This document shows, piece by piece, positions 8,480-17,813 of a stretch of DNA of 64,000 nt. The stretch is from positions 1 to 64,000 of the forward strand of contig NZ_JOIR01000009.1 of the NCBI RefSeq assembly GCF_000720115.1, read 5' to 3'. A model generated the notes under the pieces. It was not told where the DNA came from and ran no database searches. It saw only the letters and a list, made by a program, of their open reading frames with translations. This DNA comes from Streptomyces sp. NRRL F-2580. Its GTDB lineage: Bacteria; Actinomycetota; Actinomycetes; Streptomycetales; Streptomycetaceae. The position numbers and the translations under genes were made by a program. How positions within the stretch are numbered: the stretch's first letter is position 1; each line of letters starts with the position of its first letter.

Positions 8480-8849
8480 TGAGCACCCTTTCGAGCAGCG
8501 CGCGTTCGGGACGGCCCGTGCCGTGGCCCGTGCCGTAGACCCGGATCCGGCCCTGGTCGGCGAGGTCGCTGACGAGCACGCGGACCACGCCGAGCGGCAG
8601 TTTCAGCAGCGCTGCTATCTCGGCGATCGTGCGCATGCGGCGGCAGACCTCGACGATGGCGGGCATCTCGGGCATGCGGTCGGGCTTCTGCGGCTCCGAG
8701 GCCTTCGTTTCCAGGGCGGCGACGAAGGTCTCGACGTGCAGGACCTGCGTGAAGCGGGTGCGGCCGCCCGTGAGCGAGTACGGGCGGACGCGGGCGGGGC
8801 GGCGGTCGGCGCCGCGTATCGGCAGCCGGTCGGAGGCCGTACTCCTCAC
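8460..8849 (-). CDS. cvnC: Conservon protein CvnC (DUF742)
   Basis: 129-aa DUF742 protein, the third member of the conservon. It starts with a Pro/Arg-rich region (VRPYSLTGGRT, the typical RPYxxTGGRT signature) and has a winged-helix-like C-terminal half with MRTIAEIAALLKLPLGVVRVLVSDLADQGRIRVY, consistent with a helix-turn-helix fold. The GTG start overlaps the stop of cvnB by four bases (GTGA). DUF742 proteins are assumed to mediate contacts between the CvnA sensor, CvnB and the GTPase; direct DNA binding has not been shown to my knowledge. Confidence 0.93.
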   Translation of the reverse strand: MRSTASDRLPIRGADRRPARVRPYSLTGGRTRFTQVLHVETFVAALETKASEPQKPDRMPEMPAIVEVCRRMRTIAEIAALLKLPLGVVRVLVSDLADQGRIRVYGTGHGTGRPERALLERVLSGLRRL

Positions 8850-9334
8850 GGGGTGTTCTCCATCGACTGGCGCAGCTCACTGCGGACTTCGGGGGTCAGG
8901 ACGTGGCCGGCGCGGCCGACGAACAGGGCCATGTGGTAGGCGACGACGCTCATGTCGCAGTCGGGGGTGGCGTGCACGCCCAGCAGTGAGCCGTCGCTGA
9001 TGGCCATGACGAAGACGGAGCCGTGCTCCATCGCCACCATGGTCTGCTTGACGGAGCCGCTCTCCATGAGGGCCGCGGCGCCGGTGGTGAGGCTGCCGAG
9101 GCCCGACACGATGGTGGCGAGGTCGGCGGACGCGCCGCGCGGGCCCTTCGGCCTGGCTTTGGTCTGTGGATCGCCCGCGCCGCCCGTTGCGGGGTCGGAG
9201 GACAGGAGCAGCAGCCCGTCCGAGGAGACGACGGCGACGGAGTTGACGCCGGGTACCTCCTCGACCAGGTCGGTCAGCAGCCATTGCAGGTTGCGGGCCT
9301 GGGTGCTCAGTCCGTACGTACTGGGCGCGGTCAT
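8846..9334 (-). CDS. cvnB: Conservon roadblock/LC7 protein CvnB
   Basis: 162-aa roadblock/LC7-domain protein, similar to MglB-type GTPase-activating partners. The N-terminal LQWLLTDLVEEVPGVNSVAVVSSDGLLL is the classic roadblock start, and GSVFVMAISDGSLLGVHA the central strand region. In bacterial G-protein switches these dimers regulate the cognate small GTPase, here CvnD. The ATG overlaps the cvnA stop by four bases (ATGA). Order cvnA-B-C-D with overlaps throughout indicates a single polycistronic unit. Confidence 0.95.
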   Translation of the reverse strand: MTAPSTYGLSTQARNLQWLLTDLVEEVPGVNSVAVVSSDGLLLLSSDPATGGAGDPQTKARPKGPRGASADLATIVSGLGSLTTGAAALMESGSVKQTMVAMEHGSVFVMAISDGSLLGVHATPDCDMSVVAYHMALFVGRAGHVLTPEVRSELRQSMENTP

Positions 9335-12300
9335 GTGCGTGCCTCCTGTGCGGTGCCCCCGTGGTCGGTCTTGCTGTGCCCCTGCCCCTGGTCCTGCGCG
9401 TGCTCCTGGGCGAGCTCGGCGGCGACGACGCGTCGCCCGTCCTGGGCTCCCTGGTAGAAACCGCCGAGCCGGCGCCGGAGTTCGTCGGCGTCGATCCGGC
9501 GCGGTGGCTCGGGCGGCCGTACGTCGTCCGCGCGCCCGGCGGTGACGGTGCGCGGGGTCCGCTTCGGCAGGCCCTTGTCGGTGACGGAGTCGGCGGGGTC
9601 GGCGGGGTGACTGCCCTGCCGGGGCAGCCAGTTGCCTTCGGCGGGGGCGTGGGAGTGGGGCTCGGGGACCGCGTCCCGGGCCGGGGCCCCGGCGGGGTCC
9701 CCTGCCGGGGCCCCTGCGGGGGGCTCGGCGGTGAAGTCCGGCCCTGCGGAAGCGTCCTCTGCCGGGTGCTCGGCGATGAAGACCTGGTCTGCGGGGGCGT
9801 CTCCTGACAGGGGCGCGGCCGTGAAGATCTGGTCGGCGGGGGGCAGTGCCGTCTCGGCGGGGGCCTCCGCGTCGGCAGGGAGGGCGGGGCCCGCGAGGGC
9901 CTCGGCCAGGGTCACCGGAGCCACCGTGGTGCCGGGCACCCGGAAGGCCGACTCCGACTCCGGCTCCGTGTCGGCCGGAGCCTCGGTGGTGTCGGAAGCC
10001 TCGGCCTCGGGCGTGGCCGGGGCGTCGGGCTCCGCAGCACCCGCGGAAGCGGGCACGGCGGGCTCCGCGGCAGCGTCGTCGGCGGCCGGAGCCGGGGCGG
10101 TGGGCTCCGCGAACGCGGCGTCGGGCGCAGCTGTAGCGGCAGGCTCCACGAGCGCGTCGGCGGCGTCGGGCGCAGCCGGAGCGGCAGGCTCCACGAGCGC
10201 GTCGGCGGCGTCGGGCGCAGCCGGAGCAGCAGGCTCCACGAGCGCGTCGGCGGCGTCGGGCGCAGCCTCGGCCGTGGGGTCCGGGGCGGCGTGGGTGCCT
10301 CGGCGGCGCGGCGGGAGGGTGTTCTCGTTGGCCTCCGCGATCACGCCCGGGAGCTGCAGCGCGGGTGCGCCCGGCGTGGCCAGGGTGTGGACCGGGGAGA
10401 CCGGCGGGGTGGCGGGCAGCAGCGCGGCCGGGACGACCACGAGGGCCTCGGTCCCGCCGTGCCGCCCGGCGCGCAGCTCCGCGGTGACCCCGTGCCGCGC
10501 CGCGAGGCGTCCGGCCACGTACAGGCCGAGGCCCAGGCCGTGTTCGGCCTCGGGCTCCTCGTCGTACGCCTCGGGCGTGGACAGCCGGGAGTTCAGCGAT
10601 TCCAGCCGGTCCCCGGTGACCCCGATGCCCTCGTCCACGACGGACAGCACGACGTCGCCGGAGTCCAACGTCCAGCCGGACACCTTCACCTTGACGTCCG
10701 GCGGCGAGAACGTCGTCGCGTTCTCCAGCAGCTCGGCCAGCACGTGCGAGAGGTCGTCGGCCGCGTGCCCCGCGACCTGGGTGTACGAGGGCAGCGCCGC
10801 GAGGTCGACGCGCTCGTAGCGCTCGATCTCGCTGACGGCGGCCCGCATCACGTCGACCAGCGGTACCGGCATCACCTGCCCGTGGCCGTGTTCCTGCCCG
10901 GCCAGGACCAGCAGGTTCTCGTTGTGGCGGCGCATCACGGTCGCCAGGTGGTCGAGCTTGAAGAGGGTCGCGAGCCGGTCCGGGTCCTGCTCCTTGGACT
11001 CCAGCTCCTCGATGACCGTGAGCTGGCGCTCGACCAGGCCCAGGGTCCGCAGCGACAGCGAGACGGAGGTCGTCGACATGACGCGGCGGTGCTCCTCGAG
11101 CCCCGCCCGCAGCTTGTTCAGCTCCTCCTCCAGCACGTCCCGGCCGGCGGTCAGCGCCTCGTTGCGGCCGATGATCCGGCGGCGGTCGGCGTCGAGCCCG
11201 GCGATCCGGGTGTGCAGCGAGACCGTCTGGTCGCGGACCGCGTTCAGGTGCCGCACGACCTCGGCGAACTCGTCGTTGCGGCCGGTGAACCGGACCGGTT
11301 CCACCGAGCCCTCGGGCGTCGCCAGCCGTGCCGCGCCGCGCCGCAGCACCGACAGGGGCCGGGTCAGCGAGCGCGCGACGCCGGTCGAGACGCCGACGGC
11401 GACCAGGAACAGCAGGCCCAGCAGGGCGACGAGGGTTTCGAGCCGGGTCACGTCGTCGTCGCGCAGGGAGGCCAGGGCGGAGGCCCGCTGGCCCGCGAGG
11501 GTGGCCTCGACGGTCCGCATCCGGTCGATGCGGGCGGTGAGCGCGCTGCCGACGGCGGCGCCGTCGGTCTTGCGGTCGGCCGGGGTCAGGGTGGGCCGGT
11601 CGGTGAGCCGCTTGAGGAAGTCGTCGGCCGTCTTGACCTCGGGGCCGGTGACGGTGGCGGTGAGGGTCTGGCGCACGTCGGGCCGCGCGGCCCGCGCGAA
11701 GTCGTCCAGTGCGGCCATTTCCCGTACGCGCGAACGCTGGGCGGCGGCGGTGAGTTCGTCGACCGCGGCCGAGCCCGGGGGCTGCTCGCCGCGGGGGACG
11801 GCCAGCGCGGCGAGCAGCAGTCCGCGGGTGGCCGAGGCCTGCTCCACGGCCTGGCCCAGCGGGGCGAGCGGGCGGGTGGTGGTGAGGGCGGCCTCGGCGC
11901 GCGGCGGCGTCTGCTCGGCGAGCCGGTCCCCGGGGGCGAGGAGTTCGGTGAGGACGCCGCTGTAGGCCTGGTGGGCGGCGAGGGCGGTGCCCTTGCCGTC
12001 GATGGCCTCGGTGCGGACGGCCGCGACGCGGGCGAGGGCCGTGCCGAGGGGTTCGTCGACCTCGGTCGCGGCCTCGGCGATCTGCCGGTCGGTGCGCAGG
12101 ATGCGTTCCTGGAGGGCGCCCCTGGCGGCGCCGGGGCGGCCCTTGGCGGCGTACTCGACCACGGCGTCGCGCTCGTCGGCGAGGACGTGCGCGACGGTGA
12201 GGATCTGCCCGGTCTGCTCCGCGAGGGTGACCAGCCGCTGGGAGTCGTTCAGCTCCCTCGCGGCGGTGACGACGGCGGGTGTGCCTGCCGCGAGGACGGT

Positions 12301-12414
12301 GAGGCCGGCGACGGCGACGCCGACGACCAGCCTGCGGCGCACGCGGACGCGGCGTCCTGCGGGGGCCGGGCCGTCGGCGGCGGTGCCGTTCTTCCGAGAC
12401 CGCTTCTTCTGCAC
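9331..12414 (-). CDS. cvnA: Conservon sensor histidine kinase-like protein CvnA
   Basis: Membrane sensor of about 1027 aa. A basic N-terminus and a first membrane helix (LVVGVAVAGLTVLAAGTPAVV) are followed by a nitrate/nitrite-sensor-like extracellular region, a second helix (LETLVALLGLLFLVAVGVS), a HAMP-like segment and a C-terminal HATPase_c domain with VLAELLENATTF (N box) and VVDEGIGV (G1 box). The phospho-acceptor His is not in a canonical H box, as usual for CvnA. A long Ala/Pro/Asp-rich tail of about 350 residues includes three 15-residue tandem repeats. GTG at 12414 is preferred; an in-frame TTG four codons upstream (12426) is the alternative, with AGGA directly before it. It heads the conservon. 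Confidence 0.9.
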   Translation of the reverse strand: MQKKRSRKNGTAADGPAPAGRRVRVRRRLVVGVAVAGLTVLAAGTPAVVTAARELNDSQRLVTLAEQTGQILTVAHVLADERDAVVEYAAKGRPGAARGALQERILRTDRQIAEAATEVDEPLGTALARVAAVRTEAIDGKGTALAAHQAYSGVLTELLAPGDRLAEQTPPRAEAALTTTRPLAPLGQAVEQASATRGLLLAALAVPRGEQPPGSAAVDELTAAAQRSRVREMAALDDFARAARPDVRQTLTATVTGPEVKTADDFLKRLTDRPTLTPADRKTDGAAVGSALTARIDRMRTVEATLAGQRASALASLRDDDVTRLETLVALLGLLFLVAVGVSTGVARSLTRPLSVLRRGAARLATPEGSVEPVRFTGRNDEFAEVVRHLNAVRDQTVSLHTRIAGLDADRRRIIGRNEALTAGRDVLEEELNKLRAGLEEHRRVMSTTSVSLSLRTLGLVERQLTVIEELESKEQDPDRLATLFKLDHLATVMRRHNENLLVLAGQEHGHGQVMPVPLVDVMRAAVSEIERYERVDLAALPSYTQVAGHAADDLSHVLAELLENATTFSPPDVKVKVSGWTLDSGDVVLSVVDEGIGVTGDRLESLNSRLSTPEAYDEEPEAEHGLGLGLYVAGRLAARHGVTAELRAGRHGGTEALVVVPAALLPATPPVSPVHTLATPGAPALQLPGVIAEANENTLPPRRRGTHAAPDPTAEAAPDAADALVEPAAPAAPDAADALVEPAAPAAPDAADALVEPAATAAPDAAFAEPTAPAPAADDAAAEPAVPASAGAAEPDAPATPEAEASDTTEAPADTEPESESAFRVPGTTVAPVTLAEALAGPALPADAEAPAETALPPADQIFTAAPLSGDAPADQVFIAEHPAEDASAGPDFTAEPPAGAPAGDPAGAPARDAVPEPHSHAPAEGNWLPRQGSHPADPADSVTDKGLPKRTPRTVTAGRADDVRPPEPPRRIDADELRRRLGGFYQGAQDGRRVVAAELAQEHAQDQGQGHSKTDHGGTAQEART
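10142..10276 (-). repeat. Three 45-bp tandem repeats inside cvnA
   Basis: Three nearly identical in-frame 45-bp units (starts at 10142, 10187 and 10232) encode the 15-residue unit AADALVEPAAPAAPD in the disordered C-terminal tail of CvnA. Only single-base differences separate the units, so they arose recently and copy number may vary among strains. Confidence 0.9.
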
Positions 12415-12426
12415 CGGTGCTCGCAA

Positions 12427-12822
12427 TCCTGTACGTGTGCTTGTGCTCGTCTACTCGTGTGGCCGAGGTAACGGCCGGTCAACAAGTAAACGCTCCCTGC
12501 CCCCTCGTACCGCCTCAGACCTTTGCAGCGTGTTGGGGAGAGAGCCGCACATCGCCCACCCGGCCACTCGAACGAGTGAACATCACGGATGAGTTGGCAA
12601 CCAACTCGGACACCCTGCCCCAGAGCGCCTCCGTGGACAGGTGGTTGAAAGATCGATACGGGCTTTGGCAGGATGCCCGCCCACATGTCCGCCCGCGTGC
12701 CGACGCCCGGCCCGGGCCCCTTCCGGCCCGCCGCCGGAGCTCCGCGTACGGGCCGGCCCGCCCCCTTCCGCTTGGTACGGACCTGAGCGTGCGCGGGGGC
12801 CGCCGCCCGGCAGAATGGTGGC
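12427..12822. promoter_or_regulatory. Divergent promoter region with two perfect palindromes
   Basis: This 396-bp gap between cvnA and the PP2C-like gene contains no convincing gene. Two perfect palindromes lie close together: cactcg-aa-cgagtg (12565-12578) and gagttgg-caa-ccaactc (12591-12607). They are 12 bp apart and about 150 bp upstream of the cvnA start, so they are plausible operators for the conservon or for the divergent gene. The segment 12690-12790 is plain GC-rich sequence. Confidence 0.45.
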
Positions 12823-13596
12823 ATGCACATCGACCTCGCCTCGGCCCCCGGCAGCGAAGAACGCCCCAATGAGGACTGGGTGTCGGCCGCGATCCCCGCC
12901 TCGGGCGGCGGTGTCCTGGTCGCGCTGGACGGGGTCACCCCGCCGAGCGGAGAGGACGGTTGCGCGCACGGGGTTCCGTGGTTCGCGGCCCGGCTGGGCG
13001 GTCGATTGACCGAACTGTCCGGATCGCGGCGGGACATGCCGCTGGACCGGATCCTGGCCGAGTCCGTCCGCGCCACGGCCGACGCCCACCGCGACACGTG
13101 TGACCTTTCTCACGTGCGGACGCCGCAGGCGACGGTCGTCGTGGTCCGCTGGGACGAGGCTTACGTGGAACACCTCGTGCTCTCGGACTCCGTGCTGCTC
13201 CTCCAGGCGCCCGAGGGCGGGGTGACGGCGGTGCTCGACGACCGGCTGGACCGGGTGCCGCGGGAGGTGCTGCGCTCGGTGGCGGCGACGGACGCGCTGC
13301 GCAACGCGGAGGGCGGCTTCTTCACGGCCGCCGCGGACCCGGCGGTGGCATCCCGGGCGGTGACCGGGCGCACCCCGCGCGGGCAGGTGCGGGCGGTGGC
13401 CGCGCTCACGGACGGGGCGAGCCGGTGGACGGACACGTTCCGGGAGGGCGACTGGGCCGAGTGCCTGGCGGTGCTGCGCAAGGAGGGCGCGGAGGGCCTG
13501 ATCGGCCGGGTCCGCGCCATCGAGTCCGACCCGTCGCGGCCGCCGGCAGGGTACAAGCGGCACGACGACGCCTCGGCGGTCTACGCGGAGCTCTAG
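12823..13596 (+). CDS. PP2C-like protein phosphatase domain protein
   Basis: 257-aa soluble protein of the PPM/PP2C phosphatase fold. Motifs in order: ERPNEDW (metal-binding Asp near the N-terminus), VLVALDGV (the second metal Asp, DG), VLSDSVLLL, AALTDGASR (third acidic site) and C-terminal KRHDDASAV (the DD pair). It is therefore a likely metal-dependent Ser/Thr phosphatase, although the canonical RxxNED spacing is slightly shifted. No sensor or membrane domain is attached. The ATG is preceded by gcccggcagaatggtggc, a weak ribosome site. It is convergent with the MarR gene, with only 28 bp between the stops. Confidence 0.8.
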   Translation: MHIDLASAPGSEERPNEDWVSAAIPASGGGVLVALDGVTPPSGEDGCAHGVPWFAARLGGRLTELSGSRRDMPLDRILAESVRATADAHRDTCDLSHVRTPQATVVVVRWDEAYVEHLVLSDSVLLLQAPEGGVTAVLDDRLDRVPREVLRSVAATDALRNAEGGFFTAAADPAVASRAVTGRTPRGQVRAVAALTDGASRWTDTFREGDWAECLAVLRKEGAEGLIGRVRAIESDPSRPPAGYKRHDDASAVYAEL

Positions 13597-13624
13597 GCCG
13601 CGGGCCTGGGCCGCGCGGGTGCCC

Positions 13625-14065
13625 CTACTCGGCCCCCGCGTTCAACTGGTTGAGCAGCCGGGCCAGTTCCGCCACCTCGCCGCGGTCCCAGTCGGCGAGC
13701 TTGCGCATGTACTGCTCGCGCCGTGCGCCCCGTACCCGCAGGAACCGCTCGCGGCCCTCCTCGGTGAGCCCGACCAGGAAGGCGCGGCCGTCGGCGGGGT
13801 CCGGCTCGCGGGCCACCAGGCCCAGGACCTCCAGGGCCCGCAGCTGCCGGCTCATGGTGGCCTTGCCGACCCCGAAGTAGGCGGCGAGCTCGGTGGCCCG
13901 CTGCCGGCCGGCCGCCTCCAGGCGTACGAGGAGTCCGTATGCGGCGGGCTCCAGCTCGGGGTGGAGCTCGCGGGCCATCTCGCCGGAGGAGGCGCGGGCG
14001 CGCCGGAGGAAGACGGACAGCTCCCGCTCCAGGGCAAGGAACTCCTGGTCTTCGCTCCCGTGCAC
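13625..14065 (-). CDS. MarR family transcriptional regulator
   Basis: 146-aa winged-helix regulator. The DNA-binding region is RATELAAYFGVGKATMSRQLRALEVLGLVAREPDPADGRAFLVGLTEEGRE (about 57-107), with the recognition helix and the DxRxxxLxLTxxG wing typical of MarR. Flanking helices form the dimer interface. GTG at 14065 is chosen because AAGGAG lies six bases before it. The gene sits downstream of Lon in the same orientation with a 165-bp gap, so it may have its own promoter. The ligand and target are unknown. Confidence 0.9.
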   Translation of the reverse strand: MHGSEDQEFLALERELSVFLRRARASSGEMARELHPELEPAAYGLLVRLEAAGRQRATELAAYFGVGKATMSRQLRALEVLGLVAREPDPADGRAFLVGLTEEGRERFLRVRGARREQYMRKLADWDRGEVAELARLLNQLNAGAE

Positions 14066-14230
14066 GTCCCGCTCCTTCAATGGTGTGTCGCACCCCGGTG
14101 GGTGAGGGGCCAGTATTTCGCAGCGGGTGTGCCGACGGCCCGGGACCCCGCCGGAGCGGGGAGCCGGGCCGTGCGGAGGGCGTGCGCCCGGCGCGCGCCG
14201 GGGCATCCGGTGGGCCGTGCGGCCCCTCGG

Positions 14231-16639
14231 TCACGCCGCGGCGGTGACCTCCACCTCCGCCTGCGCCTGCGCCTGCGCCAGAGCGAGCTCCAGCACCTGG
14301 CGCACGTCCGTCACCGGGTGGACCTCCAGCCCCTCCAGCACCTCCGCCGGGACGTCGTCCAGGTCGGCCTCGTTCCGCTTCGGGATGATCACGGTGGTCA
14401 GCCCGGCCCGGTGCGCGGCCAGCAGCTTCTGCTTGACCCCGCCGATCGGCAGGACCCGCCCGGTCAGGGAGACCTCGCCGGTCATGGCCACGTCGGTGCG
14501 CACCTGCCGTCCGGAGAGCAGCGAGGCGAGTGCGGTCGTCATCGTGATGCCGGCGCTCGGGCCGTCCTTGGGCACGGCGCCCGCCGGGAAGTGGATGTGC
14601 ACGCCCCGGTCCTTCAGGTCGGCGACCGGGAGCTCCAGTTCCGCGCCGTGCGAGCGCAGGAAGCTCAGCGCGATCTGCGCCGACTCCTTCATGACGTCGC
14701 CGAGCTGGCCGGTGAGGGTCAGGCCGGCCGCGCCCGTCTCCGGGTCGGCCAGCGAGGCCTCGACGAACAGCACGTCGCCGCCCGCGCCGGTCACCGCGAG
14801 GCCGGTGGCCACGCCGGGGACCGCGGTGCGCCGCTCGGCCGGGTCCTGGGCGGACTCCGGTACGTGGTGCGGGCGTCCGATCAGGGCGCGCAGGTCGTCC
14901 GCCCCGACGCGCAGCGGCAGCTCCCGCTCCCCCAGCTCGTGCTGGGAGGCCACCTTGCGCAGCAGGCGGGCGAGGGAGCGCTCCAGGGTGCGGACGCCCG
15001 CCTCGCGGGTGTACTCCCCGGCGAGCTTGCGCAGGGCGTCCTCCTCCAGGACCACCTCGTCGGCGCCGAGGCCGGCGCGCTCCAGCTGGCGCGGCAGCAG
15101 GTGGTCGCGGGCGATGACGACCTTCTCGTCCTCGGTGTAGCCGTCGAGGCGGACGAGCTCCATCCGGTCGGCCAGCGCCTCCGGGATGGCCTCCAGGACG
15201 TTGGCGGTGGCCAGGAAGACGACGTCGCTCAGGTCGAGCTCCACCTCCAGGTAGTGGTCCCGGAAGGTGTGGTTCTGCGCCGGGTCCAGGACCTCCAGGA
15301 GGGCGGCCGCCGGGTCGCCGCGGAAGTCGGAACCCACCTTGTCGATCTCGTCGAGGAGGACCACCGGGTTCATCGAACCGGCCTCCTTGATGGCCCGGAC
15401 GATACGGCCCGGCAGGGCGCCGACGTAGGTCCGGCGGTGGCCGCGGACCTCGGCCTCGTCCCGTACGCCGCCGAGGGCGACGCGCACGAACTTGCGGCCC
15501 ATGGCGTGCGCCACGGACTCCCCGAGGGAGGTCTTGCCGACACCGGGCGGCCCGACGAGCGCGAGCACGGCCCCGCCGCGGCGGCCGCCGATGACGCCCA
15601 TGCCGCGCTCGGAACGCCGCTTGCGCACGGCGAGGTACTCGGTGATGCGGTCCTTCACGTCGCTCAGGCCGGCGTGCTCGGCGTCCAGCACCGCCCGGGC
15701 TCCCCGGATGTCGTACTGGTCCTCGGTGCGCTCGTTCCAGGGCAGTTCCAGCACGGTGTCCAGCCAGGTGCGGATCCAGGAGCCCTCGGGGCTCTGGTCG
15801 CTGGCCCGCTCCAGCTTCTCGACCTCCTTGAGGGCGGCCTCCCGTACCTTCTCGGGCAGGTCGGCGGCCTCGACGCGGGCCCGGTAGTCGTCGGACTCCT
15901 CGCCGTCCTTCTCGCCGTTCAGCTCGCGCAGTTCCTTGCGCACGGCCTCCAGCTGCCGCCGGAGCAGGAACTCCCGCTGCTGCTTGTCGACGCCGTCCTG
16001 GACGTCCTTGGCGATGGACTCGGCCACGTCCTGCTCGGCGAGGTGCTCGCTGAGGGCCTTGATCGCGAGCTTGAGGCGGGCGACGGGGTCGGCGGTCTCC
16101 AGCAGTTCGACCTTCTGCTCGACCGTCAGGAACGGCGAGTACCCGGAGTTGTCCGCGAGCGCGGACACGCCCTCGATCTGCTGGACCCGGTCCACGACCT
16201 GCCAGGCGCCGCGCTTCTTGAGCCAGCTGGTGGCGAGCGCCTTGTACTCCTTGACGAGCTCGGCCACGGCTCCCGGCAGCGGGTCCGGCACGTTCTCGTC
16301 CACGGTCTCGCCCTCGACCCAGAGCGCGGCCCCGGGCCCGGTGGTCCCGGCGCCGATACGGACCCGGCCGAGGCCTCGGATGAGTGCGCCCGGGTCGCCG
16401 CCGGAGAGCCGGCCGACCTGCTCGACGGTCCCGAGCACACCCGTCGCGGCGTACTTCCCGTCGATCCTCGGCACGAGCAGTACCCGCGGCTTCCCGCTGC
16501 CCGCCGCGGCCTGGGCCGCCTCCACGGCACCGCGCACCTCGGCGTCGGACAGGTCCAGCGGCACGACCATTCCGGGCAGCACGACCTCGTCGTCGAGCGG
16601 CAGTACGGGCAGAGTGAGTGTGACGGACGTCGAAGCCAT
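14231..16639 (-). CDS. lon: ATP-dependent protease Lon (LonA)
   Basis: 802-aa LonA protease that degrades damaged and regulatory proteins in the cytoplasm. The N-terminal substrate-binding domain begins [19 protein letters not shown]. The AAA+ module has Walker [16 protein letters not shown] and Walker [12 protein letters not shown]. The Ser-Lys protease domain has [11 protein letters not shown] (catalytic Ser) and [17 protein letters not shown] (catalytic Lys). The length is normal for LonA. GGAGGG lies six bases before the ATG. Directly upstream is an HspR/HAIR-type inverted repeat, matching the known HspR control of lon in Streptomyces, so the gene is expected to be heat-induced. Confidence 0.98.
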   Translation of the reverse strand: MASTSVTLTLPVLPLDDEVVLPGMVVPLDLSDAEVRGAVEAAQAAAGSGKPRVLLVPRIDGKYAATGVLGTVEQVGRLSGGDPGALIRGLGRVRIGAGTTGPGAALWVEGETVDENVPDPLPGAVAELVKEYKALATSWLKKRGAWQVVDRVQQIEGVSALADNSGYSPFLTVEQKVELLETADPVARLKLAIKALSEHLAEQDVAESIAKDVQDGVDKQQREFLLRRQLEAVRKELRELNGEKDGEESDDYRARVEAADLPEKVREAALKEVEKLERASDQSPEGSWIRTWLDTVLELPWNERTEDQYDIRGARAVLDAEHAGLSDVKDRITEYLAVRKRRSERGMGVIGGRRGGAVLALVGPPGVGKTSLGESVAHAMGRKFVRVALGGVRDEAEVRGHRRTYVGALPGRIVRAIKEAGSMNPVVLLDEIDKVGSDFRGDPAAALLEVLDPAQNHTFRDHYLEVELDLSDVVFLATANVLEAIPEALADRMELVRLDGYTEDEKVVIARDHLLPRQLERAGLGADEVVLEEDALRKLAGEYTREAGVRTLERSLARLLRKVASQHELGERELPLRVGADDLRALIGRPHHVPESAQDPAERRTAVPGVATGLAVTGAGGDVLFVEASLADPETGAAGLTLTGQLGDVMKESAQIALSFLRSHGAELELPVADLKDRGVHIHFPAGAVPKDGPSAGITMTTALASLLSGRQVRTDVAMTGEVSLTGRVLPIGGVKQKLLAAHRAGLTTVIIPKRNEADLDDVPAEVLEGLEVHPVTDVRQVLELALAQAQAQAEVEVTAAA

Positions 16640-16660
16640 GATCTTCCCTCCGGCAGTGAA

Positions 16661-16681
16661 GTTGAGCTATGCCGACTCAAT
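16661..16681 (-). promoter_or_regulatory. HAIR element (HspR operator) upstream of lon
   Basis: gTTGAGc - 7 bp - aCTCAAt, an inverted repeat matching the HAIR consensus CTTGAGT-N7-ACTCAAG at 11 of 14 arm positions with the exact 7-bp spacing. It lies 22 bp upstream of the lon ATG, where a bound repressor would block transcription. HspR binding at dnaK, clpB and lon promoters in Streptomyces is established knowledge. Confidence 0.85.
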
Positions 16682-17060
16682 GCATGTGCGCCTCCCTTTG
16701 TTCCCCAACCTGCGTTCGCCGGGGGCGAACAGGGGGCGGGCGCATGCGAGCCGGACGACCTGCCGACCGTCGGCGTGGCGGCGGCGCCGAAAGGCACGGC
16801 CGAAACGCGATCCTCCGTTCCAGGGGGGAAGGCAGGGGCGGCGAACGGGACTTCTACGAGCACTGCGCCACCAACGCCAACGTGTGGATCCAGGTCAAGC
16901 GGTGGCCCCGGTCCAACTACCACCGCGGCGTCGGACCCGGGCGAACCAGCCTGGACGCCGGCGCCACCGGCGCGTGGTACGGCAGCGGCTGCCGGGGCGG
17001 CCTGTGCTCCGCCCGGGAGACACCGGGCCGTGACGGTTGCGGCCGATGACGGGGCGGGGA
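16682..17060 (+). other. Gap with a possible remnant of a small secreted protein
   Basis: No intact gene is convincing in this 379-bp gap. The frame ending at 17049 carries a plausible protein-like tail from about 16852 (DFYEHCATNANVWIQVKRW, then YHRGVGPG and GAWYGSGC), with paired cysteines and aromatic residues like small exported actinobacterial proteins (perhaps DUF6355 type, from memory). Upstream, the only matching leader-like sequence (VGVAAAPKGTAET) is in another frame, so a signal peptide may have been lost by frameshift. I treat it as a degraded gene at best; it could be chance. Confidence 0.3.
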
Positions 17061-17813
17061 TCACACGGTGGAGATGCGGACGTCGCCCGAGGTGGTCTTC
17101 GCGGAGAGGCGGGAGGTGGCGGCGGGGTCCTCGGCCAGGCCGATGTCGCGGGCGCCGGAGGTGGTGGAGACCGCGAATCGGTAGGGGGCCCGCGGGACCT
17201 TCAGCGTGACGTCGCCCGAGGAGGTCTCGGCGAGCACCGAGGAGGGGGCCGCGGTGAAGTCCATGCTGGCGTCGCCCGAGTCCGAGTGGACGTCCGCGCT
17301 CGGGCCGGACAGGCCGGCCGCGGTGATGTCGCCCGAGGAGGTACGGATCCTCAGCGGGCCCGCGATGCGCTCGGCGCGGACGTCGCCGGAGTCGGCCTCC
17401 ACCTCGGCGGCGGCCACGCCCGCGACGGTGATGCGGCCGCTGCTGCTCTCCAGCTTGACCGTGGCGGAGGCCGGGACCTCCAGGCGGTAGTCGACGTAGC
17501 AGCTCCCGGAGCAGCCGCCGGAGAAGGTGAGCACGCCCGCGCTGACCCGCTGGCCGGGAGTGGGGGCGGTGTCGCCCCGGTAGTGGACGGTGCGGCGAAC
17601 CGTGACGCCGGGACCCGTCCCCGCGGTGACCTCGATCGAGCCGGCCCGGGCGTCCGTCACCTCGACCGCCGTGACCGCCTCGGTGACCGTGGTGTCGGCG
17701 GTCGCCGTCCTCTTCGGTCCGTCCGAGAAGGAGCAGCCGGCCAGCAGGAACCCGGTCCCGAGCACGGCAACCGCGGTGCGGACGAGACGTCGTGACGTGG
17801 CGTGAGGAGTCAT
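17061..17813 (-). CDS. DUF4097 lipoprotein
   Basis: 250-aa exported lipoprotein. A twin-basic N-terminus and hydrophobic helix end in the lipobox LLAGC (Cys near residue 27). The mature part is a repetitive beta-strand protein with recurrent SSGDI/SSGDV/SDSGDA turns, the signature of the DUF4097 right-handed beta-helix family, often called DUF4097 adhesin-like proteins. A small cysteine cluster GGCSGSCYVDY lies near residue 98. GGAG precedes the ATG. A second DUF4097 protein, not lipidated, occurs at 55.2-56.1 kb. The function of either is unknown. Confidence 0.85.
   Translation of the reverse strand: MTPHATSRRLVRTAVAVLGTGFLLAGCSFSDGPKRTATADTTVTEAVTAVEVTDARAGSIEVTAGTGPGVTVRRTVHYRGDTAPTPGQRVSAGVLTFSGGCSGSCYVDYRLEVPASATVKLESSSGRITVAGVAAAEVEADSGDVRAERIAGPLRIRTSSGDITAAGLSGPSADVHSDSGDASMDFTAAPSSVLAETSSGDVTLKVPRAPYRFAVSTTSGARDIGLAEDPAATSRLSAKTTSGDVRISTV

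Noticed and set aside
12565..12578. SOS/LexA box
   Set aside because: The actinobacterial LexA site has GTTCGA-type halves spaced differently; this palindrome is too short and centred on AA.
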